From NCBI RefSeq assembly GCF_028453695.1, contig NC_135780.1, forward strand, positions 11,777,172 to 11,841,171: a DNA stretch of 64,000 nucleotides. The letters run 5' to 3'. The position numbers were made by a program, and so were the translations under genes. Under the pieces are notes generated by a model. The model was not told the origin of the DNA, did not search any database, and saw only the letters and a program-made list of their open reading frames with translations. The DNA comes from Augochlora pura (taxonomy: Eukaryota; Arthropoda; Insecta; Hymenoptera; Halictidae). Numbering within the stretch: the stretch's first letter is position 1; every line of letters starts with the position of its first letter. This document shows positions 1-12,697 of this stretch, in pieces.

Positions 1-746
1 CGTCGCATCAATTCGATCAGCCTCGACGGATATTTAGTCGCAATTATAAGTGCACAATTCGGCCAGTGGTGAACGAGATCGGTCTCCGGAGCGGCGCGTG
101 ACGCCGCGGTGCAACGCTTTGATTGATCCGCCGCCGTGCGTGCGGACCGATACACGCACGGTCGCATAATTTTTCGGGCGGCCGGACGAATATGTTAAAA
201 GGCTTTTTCGCCGGGGAAAAACGCGAACGGATCGACCAGCCCCCCGGAGGTAATTACACTTTTAATTCTCTCGCGCCTCGCGGCTCCTAATTAGCCCCGC
301 GCGCGCGCGAGCGCGCACTTTCGACGAGAACAACCGTGCGTAAACATTCGTTATGAGCTCTCCGCGTTTACGCAACCCTGTTTACTCGCGGACATATATT
401 CGTGTCGCGGTGCATCGCTAAATATTGTTGCGCCCTCGTTTTTTCGTTCCCCGTCGTCCTGCCACCGTTTCTTTCCTTCGTTTACGCGCCGCTGCTTTTA
501 ACCTTTTAGATACTACGCGCCGCTATAGCGGCTTTTTCCCGAATGGCTCGTGCTTTACTTAATTATTTTATTATTTATTAAAGCAAACAATTAAAGTGAA
601 AGTGTGTCTATATACAATATATTAAGAAAAGAATATATGTTATTAGTACTGTATATAGATATCCGGAAAAAATATATATTGAGAGAAAATCGTAATTTAG
701 TTACGAACAAACTTTATTTCCGCGAAATCCTGCCGTATCTAAAATG

Positions 747-1099
747 TTAACCCTAGAAAGATAACCATATGACAACGTACGTAAAAGATAACCATACGCT
801 TCAGAGGCGCATGCTTTTCTAAGGCGTCAATTTTATACTAACAATGGATATGATCTAACATAAATATCCTAACTATATGTTAGGTCATATATAGGTTAGG
901 ATATTTATTTAAGTTAATCTAGTCATTTCAAAGGTTTGGCATTATTGTAAAAATAAAATGCATTTATGTTATATTTTTTTATATTTTAAGTAATTTTAAA
1001 CTTAAATCACTAGACCTCTATGAAAAATTAACAAAAATCAACAGTCTTCGGTTTATTTCGCAGCCGCCTCTGCGACGTAGGTTATCTTTCTAGGGTTAA
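747..1099. mobile_element. piggyBac-type non-autonomous element (MITE)
   Basis: The element spans 751-1095 (345 bp) and is flanked on both sides by the target TTAA (747-750 and 1096-1099). Both ends begin with the 13 bp terminal repeat CCCTAGAAAGATA. On the left a 31 bp spacer separates this from a 19 bp subterminal block (TACGCTTCAGAGGCGCATG). On the right the spacer is 3 bp (ACC) and the block is TACGTCGCAGAGGCGGCTG. This asymmetric 13-31-19 / 19-3-13 layout is the known architecture of piggyBac (IFP2-like) ends, and the left spacer keeps an ACGTACGT core like that of the canonical element. No transposase frame is inside, so mobilisation would have to be in trans. Confidence 0.9.
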
Positions 1100-2085
1100 A
1101 GGGTCTTTCAACGTTGCCGTTCTTCTCCGTCGAACGAGCAAAATTCGACAGATTCGCGTCTCTTTGATACGACCTCCTATGAAACACGATATCGGCGGAA
1201 TTCTTTTTTCCTTCGCTGAGTTATAATTCTTGGATTCTCCGGGCTTTTCAGCGAAAGGAAAACTATTATATACCGCATTAATTACAAGACTCGCGTCCGT
1301 TTCTCTCGTTAATCATTTTCACGTATTGGTTGCGATGCGAAACGATGCGTATAAATTCTTTACGCGGTTAAATGTCTGTTTTCTATTTGAATAATATATA
1401 TAATATTTATATATAATTTAATAGATATAATTTTAAACAGCGAGGAAATTAAAAGAAAATTATAGATGTTAATGTACTGGCTTGAATTTATATGAATTGT
1501 CAAAAATAGAAGAAAATCTAGTAATTAATGCGGACGAATTTTATTATTTATTTAATTTATCCACCGACTAGTACAATATAACCTGTACGATAATTATATA
1601 TATTATAACCTGTATCGCGATAATCATGACAATTGTTTATCTACGAGATTAATAGAAGGCAAAACTATTTGGTAACCTAGTCAAAAGTCTCGCCCGCGTA
1701 TAATTTTAATTTCGCGCCGCGATATCGGCGCCGTTATCGGCGTCCATTCCCGCCGTTATTACGATTTATATTTCCGGCGACCGCCGTGCATCACGCAAGG
1801 AAGTCGTATTAATTTTACCCGTGTTACCATTCCGCATTCGGCTCGCGCCCGTTGTCCGACATTCGGTCGCGGGCTCCTCTTCATTACGTTTTTCAAAAAA
1901 ACGCCCGCGCCGCATTTAATTAAATACCGCGACCCCGGGAACCTTTATGGAAAACCGAGCACCGACCGGCTAATTGATAAAAATGGGCATCAAGGAGAAT
2001 TTCTCTGCTTCAAAATGCGCGCTTTTGTTATGGAGAAAATCACGTCCTGTGTCGTCTCTAATGTCACCGTATTCGTTGACCTTAA

Positions 2086-2250
2086 CCCTTAAATGCATAG
2101 TGTACCAAAAATGAATCATTAATATTTTTCAATAAAAACCCTATAAGATATGACTTATAATTTTTTTTAATATTTTTCCCGATTTCCACTCATTTGAAAT
2201 ATTATAACCCTAATTTTTAAATAAAATTCATTAATTCATGCATTTAAGGG
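2086..2250. mobile_element. TTAA-bounded MITE, CCCTTAAATGCAT family
   Basis: A 165 bp AT-rich element lies between TTAA at 2082-2085 and 2251-2254. Its ends are perfect 13 bp inverted repeats (CCCTTAAATGCAT). There is no coding capacity. The TTAA duplication suggests piggyBac-superfamily transposition. Confidence 0.75.
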
Positions 2251-2564
2251 TTAAACGTTCTTCAATTTTTATCAGCGAACGTTTGCCGGCGATCCGCGCG
2301 AAATTCGAATACCCTGGGTTTGTGACGCGAGCGAAGTGCATTTTAATGCGGTCGACGGATCGGAAGTGTTTCGGAATGTTGGCGCATTAGTATTAATTTG
2401 TAGAAGGTTCCGTTTTATCGGAAGTATATTTATTTTACCGATTTGATTGAGAGTTCTGTTTTATTGAAAGCGTATTCTTTGTGCGATGTAAAAATTATGT
2501 TTATGTGAGAAAGAGTAGTCATATAGTAATTTTATTCTTTGTTTTAAAAAAAGTGGTCACTTAA

Positions 2565-2808
2565 CCTCTTGCAGTACTTTTATCTTCGCAGTTGCAATGA
2601 CTAAATAATTTTCTATTGGAATCATTTCGCAGAGGAGAAATAAAATTAATATATAATATATAAATTAAAATTATAGTGTGGTTCCAATTACTTAAGCACT
2701 TAAATATTAGTGGCAAGAAAACTTAAAAAGACGAAATAAAATTCATACTTAACTGGTTATTGTACAAATCATAATCACGAGTCGGGCTCGTCAAAGTGCG
2801 GCAAGGGG
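2565..2808. mobile_element. TTAA-bounded MITE, CCYCTTGC family
   Basis: TTAA at 2561-2564 and 2809-2812 bound a 244 bp element. Its imperfect 16 bp inverted repeats are CCTCTTGCAGTACTTT on the left and CCCCTTGCCGCACTTT as the reverse complement of the right. The interior is AT-rich and non-coding. The same terminal motif recurs at 9773-9992 and 35149-35318. Confidence 0.65.
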
Positions 2809-4439
2809 TTAATGGCGAAAATAATCTACAGCTTTTTCTTAAAAATCAGACATTTAAAAACGACAATATATATCTTCTACCCCATACAATAGACAATAGA
2901 GATCAAGAGTACATCGACTAAAAAATCACTTGTTAACAATACTGGTGCAATAAAAATGGTCGAACCTATTTTTCGTAGCGGCCACTCTGTCAATCGCTTC
3001 GAGCGTTTCATTGTCTCTTTTCCACCGATTTTTAAATCGTTTTCTAGCAATCGAGCAGAATCGTCGATCGACAGGCACGCTTTGACGAGACCCGCGGTTC
3101 AAAATAACTGGCACGGTTATTAATTCGGAAATTAATTCGGAAATTAATTCGTCCGATAATTAATTAGCGAATCCGCGAGCGTGTACACCGAATAGGTCGC
3201 GGCGGTTCGCGTCACGGAAGCGAGACGTCTTCCGACTGTTTCCTGCGGAGATTTACCGCGTCGAACAATTTCCCTGGCGACGAACAGCTCGCCGCATAGC
3301 TCGACGGATGGTACGTCGGAACGACGGCGATTCGCATTGCGGCCACGCGCTCACCGACAAATGGAAGTCGGCGTCCCGTCGGGTTTAGGATCGGTCCCTT
3401 TTAATACACAGGCCGAGTGACAGCCCTTCGCCATCGACCCTTTTTCCCTAACTCCCCTAATTTCTCGTTTCACCGCCGGGAAACGAAAGGAAGTGGAAAA
3501 ATAAAAGGAAACGTTTTCGAAAAGCTCCCCGGGAACAGCGGACCCTTCGAAGGGCGGCCCTGCATTCGACTTGCAAATCGATTCGGTTACTGCCGCGAGG
3601 ATTATGATAACTTCTAATAGATTCCGGATTCGCGGAATCTCTCCTTGGCAAACTTTACCGCCGTTGCTAACGCCGAAAGGAAATCAAGTTCTTAGCAAAA
3701 CAAAGTTTCGGTTTTCGAATGGAACGTCGTACAGTTTCTGCGTCGTATAGTTTCTATGGTTGGCTTTATACATAGTTATCGAGAAAAGAAAGTACTGAAT
3801 ATTTTTATTAAAAAACAAACAGAATAAAAGATATCTCAAAATTCCTTATCCTATAAATACAACGTTAACTACACCAGAAATAATTGCACGATAACCGAGA
3901 TAAAAGAGTAAACAAATGCAATATCTCGTTCGATAAGTTACCATGCCCGAAATAATTCGAAGATAAACGAAGCGAGAGAGTAAACAAATTCAACTTTTAT
4001 TCTTTATTATATTTCATTAATTAACCACGTTATCATACGTTATTAATCTGTTCTACTCTTTCATTTTTCATCTGTTTTTAATTCAGAAAATTTTTCACCA
4101 TCTTACTCGGTAAATGCAGAATTAATAATGCTCAAGAACAAAGCACAGCAATTTGTCAGCCCACGGTAATTGGCTCCCGCCACTGTAGGATCTACGAACG
4201 TCTTTCGTAGATGGTTCGTCCGCAGTCGAATATAAGATAGTCGGTAAACGTTTCGCAGGCGGGCAACGCGTTCCCGCCGGCAAACTTTACTTCGCCGTGA
4301 AAATATCTGTTCCGCGGGAACGCTTCTTACAGCAATTCCCGTGGGCAACGTCTCTGCAAAAATTCCGCGTGTACGGACGCTCTCTTGAGAACCGCGAACG
4401 GAAATTTTTTCTCCTGAACTTCGGCGACTTCGCCGATGA

Positions 4440-5240
4440 ATGCAGTTGAACGAATGTAATATAATTGGAGGAGTAGCGTGTTGTTGGACAAGTGGAATAT
4501 AATTGGACAAGGATGATATAATTGAAGGAGTAGAATATAATTGGAAAATTAGAATATAATTGAAGGGGTGGAATATAATTGAACAATTATAATATAACTG
4601 AACGAATATAATATAATTGAACAAATATAACTTAGCCGACGAATATAATATAACTGAACGAGTAGAATATAAAATAATTGAATGAGTAGAATATAATTGA
4701 ACAATTATAATATAACTGAACGAATATAATATAATTGAACAAATATAACTTAGCCGACGAATATAATATAACTGAACGAATATAATATAAAATAATTGAA
4801 TGAGTAGAATATAATTGAAGGAATATAAAATAATTGTACGAGTAGAATTTAGTTATACGAATATAATAAAACTGAACGAGTAAAATATTATTGAATGAAT
4901 ATAATATAACGGAACGAGTAAAATATAATTGCATGAATATAATATAATTGAATGAGTAGAATATAATTGAACAATTATAATATAACTGAACGAATATAAT
5001 ATAATTGAACAAATATAATTTAGCCGACGAATATAATATAACTGAACGAGTAGAATATAAAATAATTGAATGAGTAGAATATAATTGAACGAATATAGAA
5101 TAATTGTACGAATAAAATTTAATTATACGAATATAATGAAACTGAACGAATAAAATATTATTGAATGAAATATAATACAACCGAACGAGTAAAATGTAAT
5201 TGCATGAATATAATATAATTGAATGAGTAGAATATAATAT
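4440..5240. repeat. AT-rich minisatellite with higher-order 270 bp unit
   Basis: About 800 bp is built from short units of the type GAATATAATATAATTGAACGA. The rare marker TAGCCGACG recurs at 4633, 4751 and 5021. The block 4696-4965 is repeated as 4966-5235 with few changes, giving a higher-order period of 270 bp. A 118 bp period is also visible between the first two markers. Long open frames through this array on the minus strand reflect the repeat and not a gene. Confidence 0.85.
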
Positions 5241-7386
5241 AATCATATCCAGTAAAACGCGGCGATGGTTTCATACCATAAAACGTGAATTCCTTCGACG
5301 GAAAGAGTTCGCTAAACAGTCGAAAACTTCTTCCGCTAAAATAATTCGGGTAAATTCGCGGGCTGGAACAATTCCGCGCGATGCTCCGTCAGCAACCGGC
5401 AACTCGGAACGGCGAAAAGTTGAACGCGGCTCTCTGGAGAGGTTTTCGTTGTTAGCCCGGGCTAACGTCCACGCGTTTCCGATTCTTGGCAAGTTACAGG
5501 CTCTGCCGTCACTCTCCGCCCCGCGTTTCATGGCGCCGGCACACAAAAGCTCGCGGCCACACGGTCGATGCCGGGATCCTCGGAACGGAAAACGTTGTAA
5601 TCGCGATTAACGGCCGAGGGTTAGAGCAGGACGACGTGAACGGGCGATACCTGTTGCTCGCGACCTCCTGCAGCCGGAACCACGGTTTCCTTGCGTCGAC
5701 GTTCCGTTTCCTGAGAACCGCTCGGATTAAACGCTCGCAGTGAACGGTAACGGAATTGCTGCGATTCCACAGTTACAGCGACTCCTGAGTGAACCGCGAT
5801 CGAATTTGCTCTTTTTCTGGGCCAGAGACAACGGAGCCGCGAAATTAGATTATTTTCTTCGTTTTCTTCCTCTTCGTCTTGCGAACGTTGTTGTTGAGTT
5901 ATTTAAAAGAGAATACATTTGGAGAACCGAATTTATTGTTAACGTAACGTAGAGCTAGGTTTCTTTGTAGTAACTTTGTGTTACGCTTGTCTGCTAAATA
6001 ATTTGCCATGCACAGGAGAGACATTGCATTTTAGGACAGAAGACAGAGTTCTCGAAAATGTGATACACTCTGTTGTAATTATAATTTATTTAGTATATTA
6101 TTCACTCTACTATAATTCTAAGTAGCTATTTATTTTATTTGACAATTGGATTTCTAAGGTATTTTTTAATAATGTCCGATTTAGTTTTAACAATCTTCAA
6201 CCGCAAAATGTGAAAGTCTTAAAGACGCTTCTCAGAATTTGAAATAATTGTTAGACAATATTTCATAACCTAAATCCACGCGTGTCCCGTCGAACCAAAT
6301 GTTAAACAACCACTAGAACAACTCAGCACACAAAGCAACCTCTCGGCAATTAGTTATCAATCGCTACTAAATCTAATCGCAGGTGCTACGTCAAACTCAC
6401 CTGGTCATCATCTACCACCCCCTCGTCTCGAGCTCCTTTGAACAATCAAATCCAAAGACAAATGCCGTAACAATTAATTAATACAAGCCAGTCGTGATCT
6501 TCGAGATAATCTGTTGGATCCACTTCCGGTCAAAGGTGACCCATCGAGCGCGCGTTCGCGTTTCATTTCAGCTCCGCGATTTTCTTTTCCAGTCGAGGAG
6601 CAATCACAGAATCCGCCGAGATTCTCGCGTGGTCGCGGTTAATTCCTAAGAGGACAGAAACGGGCCCGCTTCGGATTCCTCGATAACGTCGCGTTGCGCC
6701 GGCTCGTGGACAATTAACGCTGCCTCTAATAATCCATAGATACGGGTTTAATCGCGCTTCGGTCCTCGACACGGTCAAAGACAAAGGATCCTCTCGGCCC
6801 TCCCTCCTCCTCTACCCCTCTCCTGATACAATAGCACGGCTCCTCCCGCGTCGCGCGCCCACCGGCGTGTAATGCCGACGGTAATTGTAACGCGTTAATC
6901 TCCGTTAGTATGACCAACCTGTTCCTTTCCGTGTGGAACGTCCTTCCCCCCCGGGAGAATTTCCTTCGTTAACCGCCAAGCGGACCCCGTTTTACGGAAC
7001 GCCGATCCGCCTCGGAGATGTTGCCCGCCTTTAATTATCCCGGTCTCGTTACAGCAACTTCGAATATTGCTCTTTATGTCAATAAACTCCGTATCCGATC
7101 GTCCTTCCAGCGATTTACTCGTTTATTTCTTGTTTATCGGCGGCGTAAATCCTTCGACGCGTGAAACATACGTCGCCCTGCAGTGCTTAATATATCACCG
7201 ATGGGAAGCGGGAGTTCTCGTTTTATTTTACGAATTATATTAATGACATATATTATATTATTATTGTTGTTATTATTATTATTATTGTCCTTTTTTCTCC
7301 AGTATTACATCTGGGTTTTGATTCGATTGACGGGCTTAGAGCCAAGTCTAACCGTTGTTTCAAACTATTGGGTGTTTTATTATTAA

Positions 7387-7430
7387 TTAATTATTATCAT
7401 TATTATTATTATTATTATTCTTTATTAACT
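7387..7430. repeat. (ATT)n microsatellite
   Basis: This is a run of ATT trinucleotides with one interruption. A shorter tract of the same kind lies at about 7255-7290. Confidence 0.8.
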
Positions 7431-7543
7431 GGCTAGTAAGACCCCTTCGAGTTACATTAATATTACATATTAATGCACATAGTTCAAAGTAACCTAACAA
7501 ATACTATATAAATACATTAGTGTTTTATATTTGTGTTTATATG

Positions 7544-7810
7544 ACATTAGTATCTATCTTGCAATTTTTATTATAATACTTCCTCGAAACAAAAAGATTC
7601 GTTCGAGCATCAAAGACACCCCTAACGATTTCAACAATGTTCAAAGAAAATATAATGAATGTCAGGTTATGTCAGGTTGATATTACATTAGTATCTATCT
7701 TGCAATTTTTATTATAATACTTCCTCGAAACAAAAAGGTTCGTTCGAGCATCAAAAACATCCCTAAAGATTTCAACAATGTTCAAAGAAAATATAATGAA
7801 TGTCAGGTTA
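7544..7810. repeat. 141 bp direct tandem duplication
   Basis: The sequence starting ACATTAGTATCTATCTTGC at 7544 is repeated from 7685 with a 141 bp offset. Only a handful of substitutions separate the copies, for example in the segment after TTCGTTCGAGCATCAAA. No coding potential is seen. Confidence 0.8.
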
Positions 7811-8162
7811 ATGTCGATCGAGTTAACCTCAATTTAATGATAAAACTTAATTCGTTAATGATATCACGACATTCTCGCGACCGAATATGGCCAGATATCG
7901 GTAGATAATTATAGTAACGACAAGCCGTTTGATCAATTTTAATTTTAGCCGTGTCGAATGATGGCGGCGGATGCCGTCAATCCGAGTTAACCAAACTGAG
8001 CGTCGCCGGGAAGTCGATAATGTTATTAATAATTTCGAATAAAAAGAAGTACATCCGTGCTCCCGTTCTCCGATGTAGCCGAATTAATATCAAGCGGAAT
8101 CAAGTTTTATCTAATAATTTAGAGGGTGTATAAATATTTCATGGACATTGATTAGCGATGGA

Positions 8163-8370
8163 GAAATTTGACGGAAAATCCTGAATTAAATTGAGTAATC
8201 CTGAATTAAATCGAATGATCCCGAATTAACTCTGGGATTTTAAGGTAACCTGAGATTTTAAGATAATATCAGATTTTAAGATAACGTGAGATTTCAAGAT
8301 AAGTTAATATAAAAATTTCGCAGTGTCGTCATGAATATTTAAAATATTTCGATATTAAAGCAAAGGTTGT
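8163..8370. repeat. composite dispersed repeat, copy 1
   Basis: Three AATCCTGAATTAAAT-type units are followed by GATTTTAAG-rich short repeats (about 8235-8300). A unique tail follows, containing TTTCGCAGTGTCGTCAT and ending ATTAAAGCAAAGGTTGTAT. The GATTTTAAG array and the tail recur at 11640-11842. Confidence 0.75.
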
Positions 8371-8431
8371 ATTATTACGGTTGTATTATTAAGGTTGTAT
8401 TATTGTATATTACGTCAAAAATTTGACGTAA

Positions 8432-8591
8432 AATCCTGAATTAAATCGAATAATCCTGAATTAAATCGAATGATCCTGAATTAATTCGAATAATCCTGAA
8501 TTAACTCGGGTAATCCTGAATTAACTCGAATAATCCTAAATTAACTCGAATAATCCTAAATTAACGCGAACGATCCCGAGTTATCCGAACT
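8432..8591. repeat. 20 bp tandem array, eight units
   Basis: There are eight consecutive 20 bp units based on AATCCTGAATTAAATCGAAT, drifting towards ...AACTCGAAT and GATCCCGAGTTATCCGAACT at the right end. The units are contiguous with no spacers, so this is a minisatellite and not a CRISPR-like array. Confidence 0.85.
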
Positions 8592-8766
8592 ATCGGAGCA
8601 TGACGCATCGTCTCCAACTTTTGCGTGACGGTGTACCTCCGAGGAGCGTGGAGATACCGGGCGGTAACGAGAGACAATGTTTTCCCAATATCCCGCGCGG
8701 GCTTATCACCACTGATAACCCGGGAATTTTATAGAGCCGGCGGCCGATCGATCTCCGGCACTTCCT

Positions 8767-8800
8767 AGAGAGCGAGAGAGAGAGAGAGAGGGAGAGAGAG
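8767..8800. repeat. (GA)n tract
   Basis: A purine-only GA dinucleotide tract with minor interruptions. Confidence 0.8.
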
Positions 8801-9772
8801 CCCTGGCCCGATGGAAAAACCGTCGCCGGAAATCGGTCGCGAGGGAAAATCTCGTCGCCTAATCCGCTCCTCCTTTGTCGCAATTTCGAGCCCCTCGCGC
8901 GACACAAAGCGGAAAACGCGAGCAAACGGTATCGTTCCGCGGCGATTTTAATCGGCCGCGACTGCGGACGTTGGAGTAGGTTGGCCGTTACAAAGCGGCG
9001 AATTAAATTTCTTCGTCCGGAGCGATGGAATGAGATCGCCGCGTTACAAGGCGTCGTTCCAACGAGATTCCGTTGCCGAAGCCGTTTCTTCTCGTTTTAC
9101 CAACGGGGTTTAACTTCGCCGGTGTTTCCCAGCCGCGGTGATTTTCATAAATTATCCGACGATCGGGAAACCATTCGGAGAAAACGACCGTAGTCCGCGC
9201 GGAATGACATCTGTTGTTCGAGCTCGTTTCAGTTTTTACTGAAAAAAATGGCTGCTGTAAAAATGGCTGCTGTTAGCTAAGTACTTTCTGTAACTTGACA
9301 CGACTGCAATGAAGTTGTCTTCTCTGCGTTCGCTTTTCCATACTTTTCAGTCATTTGTGGCATTAGTTAATACAGTTAAATATATTTATTTATTTATTCG
9401 AACGAGTTAATAAATGGTTTCTGTGGGGGTAGGAGGTTGGAAAAAATAGTGAACACACTTTATTATTAACTCAACAACACTAAAAAGAGTTTATTCTAAA
9501 TTTTGAACACACGTGGCAACCGTTACAAAGTTCTGGGGACGACTCCGATTCTTCTTCTTCTCCATCCCTTCCTTGACTCCCGCATCGTCCTACTGTGCTA
9601 CCATCTAGCGGTCTCAAAAAAAAAACAGAATAATGAAATACATTAAACAAGAATGATAAAAACAATCTCCCACAGTTTCGTTAGTATATTTCTATAGCAG
9701 AAATAGAAATACATAAGTCTTGATATTTTTGGCTCTTCGTTTAAATCTCATTGATTTAACAGCAACGTTTAA

Positions 9773-9992
9773 CCCCTCGCACTATAATAACTATAATACG
9801 CACTGTAATAAAAATCGAAGCCCTTAATTCTTCTGTTATCAAAGTACAGAAACAAAATTAAATAAAGACAATACAAGAAATAGGAATTGTCTAGCCCTAT
9901 TAAAGAAAGTATTAATAATGACTAAATGCAAATTGAACCTAATAAATTGAACATAACCTGACACAGCATGAAAGCAATCATAATGCAAGGGG
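9773..9992. mobile_element. TTAA-bounded MITE, CCYCTTGC family
   Basis: TTAA at 9769-9772 and 9993-9996 bound a 220 bp element. Its ends begin CCCCTCGCA on the left and CCCCTTGCA as the reverse complement of the right. The interior is AT-rich and non-coding. Its termini resemble the elements at 2565 and 35149. Confidence 0.65.
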
Positions 9993-10419
9993 TTAAATAT
10001 CTTTCAATCGAAACACTCTCTGTATTTATATAATTTATATAATACAATAATATAATAATAATAATTTATACAGTATTAATTTCATTTTAAAAATTGCCCA
10101 AAAAAATTACACGCCCTTCGCGTGCATTCGTCACGGGGGTCCGGTCGCTTATCAAAGTTGTATGGTGTAACTAGTCGCTGGTGGGTGTCGTACCGATCGA
10201 AACGGAGGGGGGGGGGGGGCAGGCTTTTGAGAAGAGCCAACGGAGCGTAACGGTTTGAAAGACGCGGGAAGACCGCGGAGGTATGAGAAAGGTAACAGAG
10301 AAAAGCATCTACACTCCGCTTTGCCGGAGGCAACAATAGGCGCTCGTGTACGGTTGCGTAACGCGTTTGAATTGCAAAACAGGGGATCCGCGAGCGTGAG
10401 TCTCTCGTTTCGTTTCTCG

Positions 10420-11060
10420 TTTCGACTCCTCTCTCTCTCTCTCTTTCTCTCTCTCTTTTCTAGTCTCGGCCCGTCGGATACGTTTAAACGATGGAATTCG
10501 CTCGACATTAGCATACACACGCACGTTACGAGTAAACTGCGATCGGTAGTTACGCCGGACCTCGGCAGGGGCACCCTTTTTCCCGGGAGGGAGGTTGCGT
10601 AAGAGATTGGTGGAACTCTCTTTCTCTCTCTTTCTATTTCTATTTCTATCTCCGTTTTTATCTTTAAATCTCGAGTCTCTCTCTGTTTCTCGTGTTCTCA
10701 GCTCTAACTTTTTCTGTCTCACCTTCTTGGCTCTATTTTTCTCTCTCTTGCGTTTTTGACACTATTTTTCTTTTCCTCTCGCGTTCTTGGCTCTTTAATC
10801 ATTTGTTTCTCTCGCGTTCTTGACTCTTTAATCATTTGTTCCTGTCGCGTTCTTGACTCTTTAATCATTTGTTCCTCTCGCGTTCTTGGCTCTTTAATCC
10901 TTTGGCTCTCGCGTTCTTGTCACTCTTACTCTCTCTCTCTCTCTCTCTAACATTTTCGGTTCTCTCTCTCTCTTTCTATTTATCTATCTATCTACCTATT
11001 TCTCTCTCTATCTCTCTATCTATTTATCTATCTACCTATCTCTCTCTCGCTCTATCCCTG
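10420..11060. repeat. CT-rich low-complexity tract with a 33 bp minisatellite
   Basis: A pyrimidine-rich strand runs through this stretch. It includes (CT)n at about 10429-10460 and (CT)/(TATC)-type repeats at 10930-11050. Between roughly 10768 and 10905 a 33 bp unit containing GCGTTCTTGACTCTTTAATC repeats about four times. Open frames here encode only Ser/Leu repeats and are not treated as genes. Confidence 0.8.
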
Positions 11061-11639
11061 TTTTTATTTATCCGTTTCCCCTCTCCGTCGCCGAGCCACC
11101 CACTTCCCCATGAAAATAGAATTCCGCCGCGCGGTCTCTCTTCCGCTTGAATTTTTCACTTCGCAGCTTTTATTATATTCCAGAGGTTCTCCCCAGGCGG
11201 CGCGGCGGTCTTTTTCCCACCCGGTATTTCTCTTATTTCTCTTATTTCACTTTTCGCTTAACGACTTTATATCCCGTCGCGCCAGAAAACAGATGTCTCG
11301 CGACGAGGTGAACCGAAGGAAACGCGGGGCCGCGTCCGCCGCGATTCAACAAATGTTCGCAAAATCGCGATAGTCGACGTATCGACTGCGCGTCGAGGAC
11401 GCTCGACAACTTATCGCGGCAATGCGGTGCAGCCTCCGTTTATACGCGAAATTATCCTTGGCTTGGTGCAACTGTTCTAAACATCGCGACGCGTGTTCCT
11501 CGCTTTCGAGACCTCGAACGTAATTTAGTGAAAGTAACCTGTTCTGCTATTTGTTCGGATTGGAATTGAATTGTGTAGGCTTTTCGTGTCAATTTTTTAT
11601 TTCTTGCGCTGTGAGATTTTAAGAGAAGGTGAGACTTTG

Positions 11640-11842
11640 TGGTAATAGACGTTTTAAGGATAATTTGAGATTTTAAGGTTACCTGAGATTTTAAGGTTAC
11701 CTGAGACTTTAAGGTTACCTGAGATTTTAAGATAATATCAGATTTTAAGATAACGTGAAATTTCAAGATAACTCAATATACAAATTTCGCAGTGTCGTCA
11801 TAAATATTTAAAATATTTCGATATTAAAGCAAAGGTTGTATG
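11640..11842. repeat. composite dispersed repeat, copy 2
   Basis: Units of the form GAGATTTTAAGGTTACCT run into GATAATATCAGATTTTAAGA. They are followed by the same tail as copy 1 (TTTCGCAGTGTCGTCAT ... ATTAAAGCAAAGGTTGTAT). The orientation is the same as copy 1 at 8163-8370, about 3.5 kb away. Confidence 0.75.
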
Positions 11843-12684
11843 ATCGATGTGAAGTCCCTTTCTCGCCTAGAAACGTGTAACAGCGACGAAGAAGATGCGC
11901 TATTCGACGATAAACGAGACACGACCGATCGAATGATCGATGAGACGATAAATCGTCTTAGATTCGTCAATTGTCAAGATTATCTATTCCCTAAATACTA
12001 ACCAATGTAACTGTAACTACTATTTTCATTATAAATACTAAGAATATAAAGGAACAAATATTCACATTTTACGTTCAAATCTACCCTAAACAATAACAGC
12101 ATCTCTAACAATTCCCTAAACACAAACCAGCCGAATTATACCCAATTATACCCAATTCTGTACCACCACCTTCTTTCACCGCTCTTCGACAGTCTATCTC
12201 GCGTTGAAACGTGTTCGCAGCCCGCCGGAAAATCGCCGTCCGCGGACGTTCGACGAACGAACAGCGAGCAATTTGTTAAAATCACCGTTTAACCCGGATC
12301 AAGACCGCTGCGAACGAGCCGCGTCGAAAAAGAAGAAAGATCGAGCATCGTCGCCGGAAGCGACAGAGGGAAACGCGGCGCGAAGGATCCCCGGCGATCC
12401 CGGTTCCGTGAATTCTAATCGCGTTGCAGGACCGTACGGGGCAGCCCTCTTCTCCTTTTTTTTTTTGTTCGCCGGGAAACTGTGATTACAGGAGCCGCGC
12501 GTCGGCTCGTTAATATTCAAATCGCGCCGCTTTTTCTCGGCCGGTGAATAAATACGAAATAAATCGAGAAGCCCGGCGAACCACGACGGGGGGGGGCGCT
12601 GGTCGACGGCTGCGGTCGCGGTCGAATATGCAAAACCGATTTATTATTTATCAAGCGGACGGCGGCCCATTGACGAGATAGACC

Positions 12685-12697
12685 GCGCGCGCGCGCG
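12685..12697. repeat. (GC)n tract
   Basis: A short alternating GC run in CpG-dense DNA. A second one lies at about 41195-41213. Confidence 0.6.

Noticed and set aside
4632..5246. 204-codon minus-strand frame with hydrophobic Tyr/Ile-rich repeats
   Set aside because: It is entirely explained by the AT-rich minisatellite, whose unit length happens to keep the frame open.
8432..8591. CRISPR-like array
   Set aside because: The 20 bp units are directly contiguous with no spacers and the host is a eukaryote; it is a minisatellite.
10869..11150. Leu/Ser-rich secreted or membrane protein
   Set aside because: The hydrophobic composition is produced by CT and TATC simple repeats.
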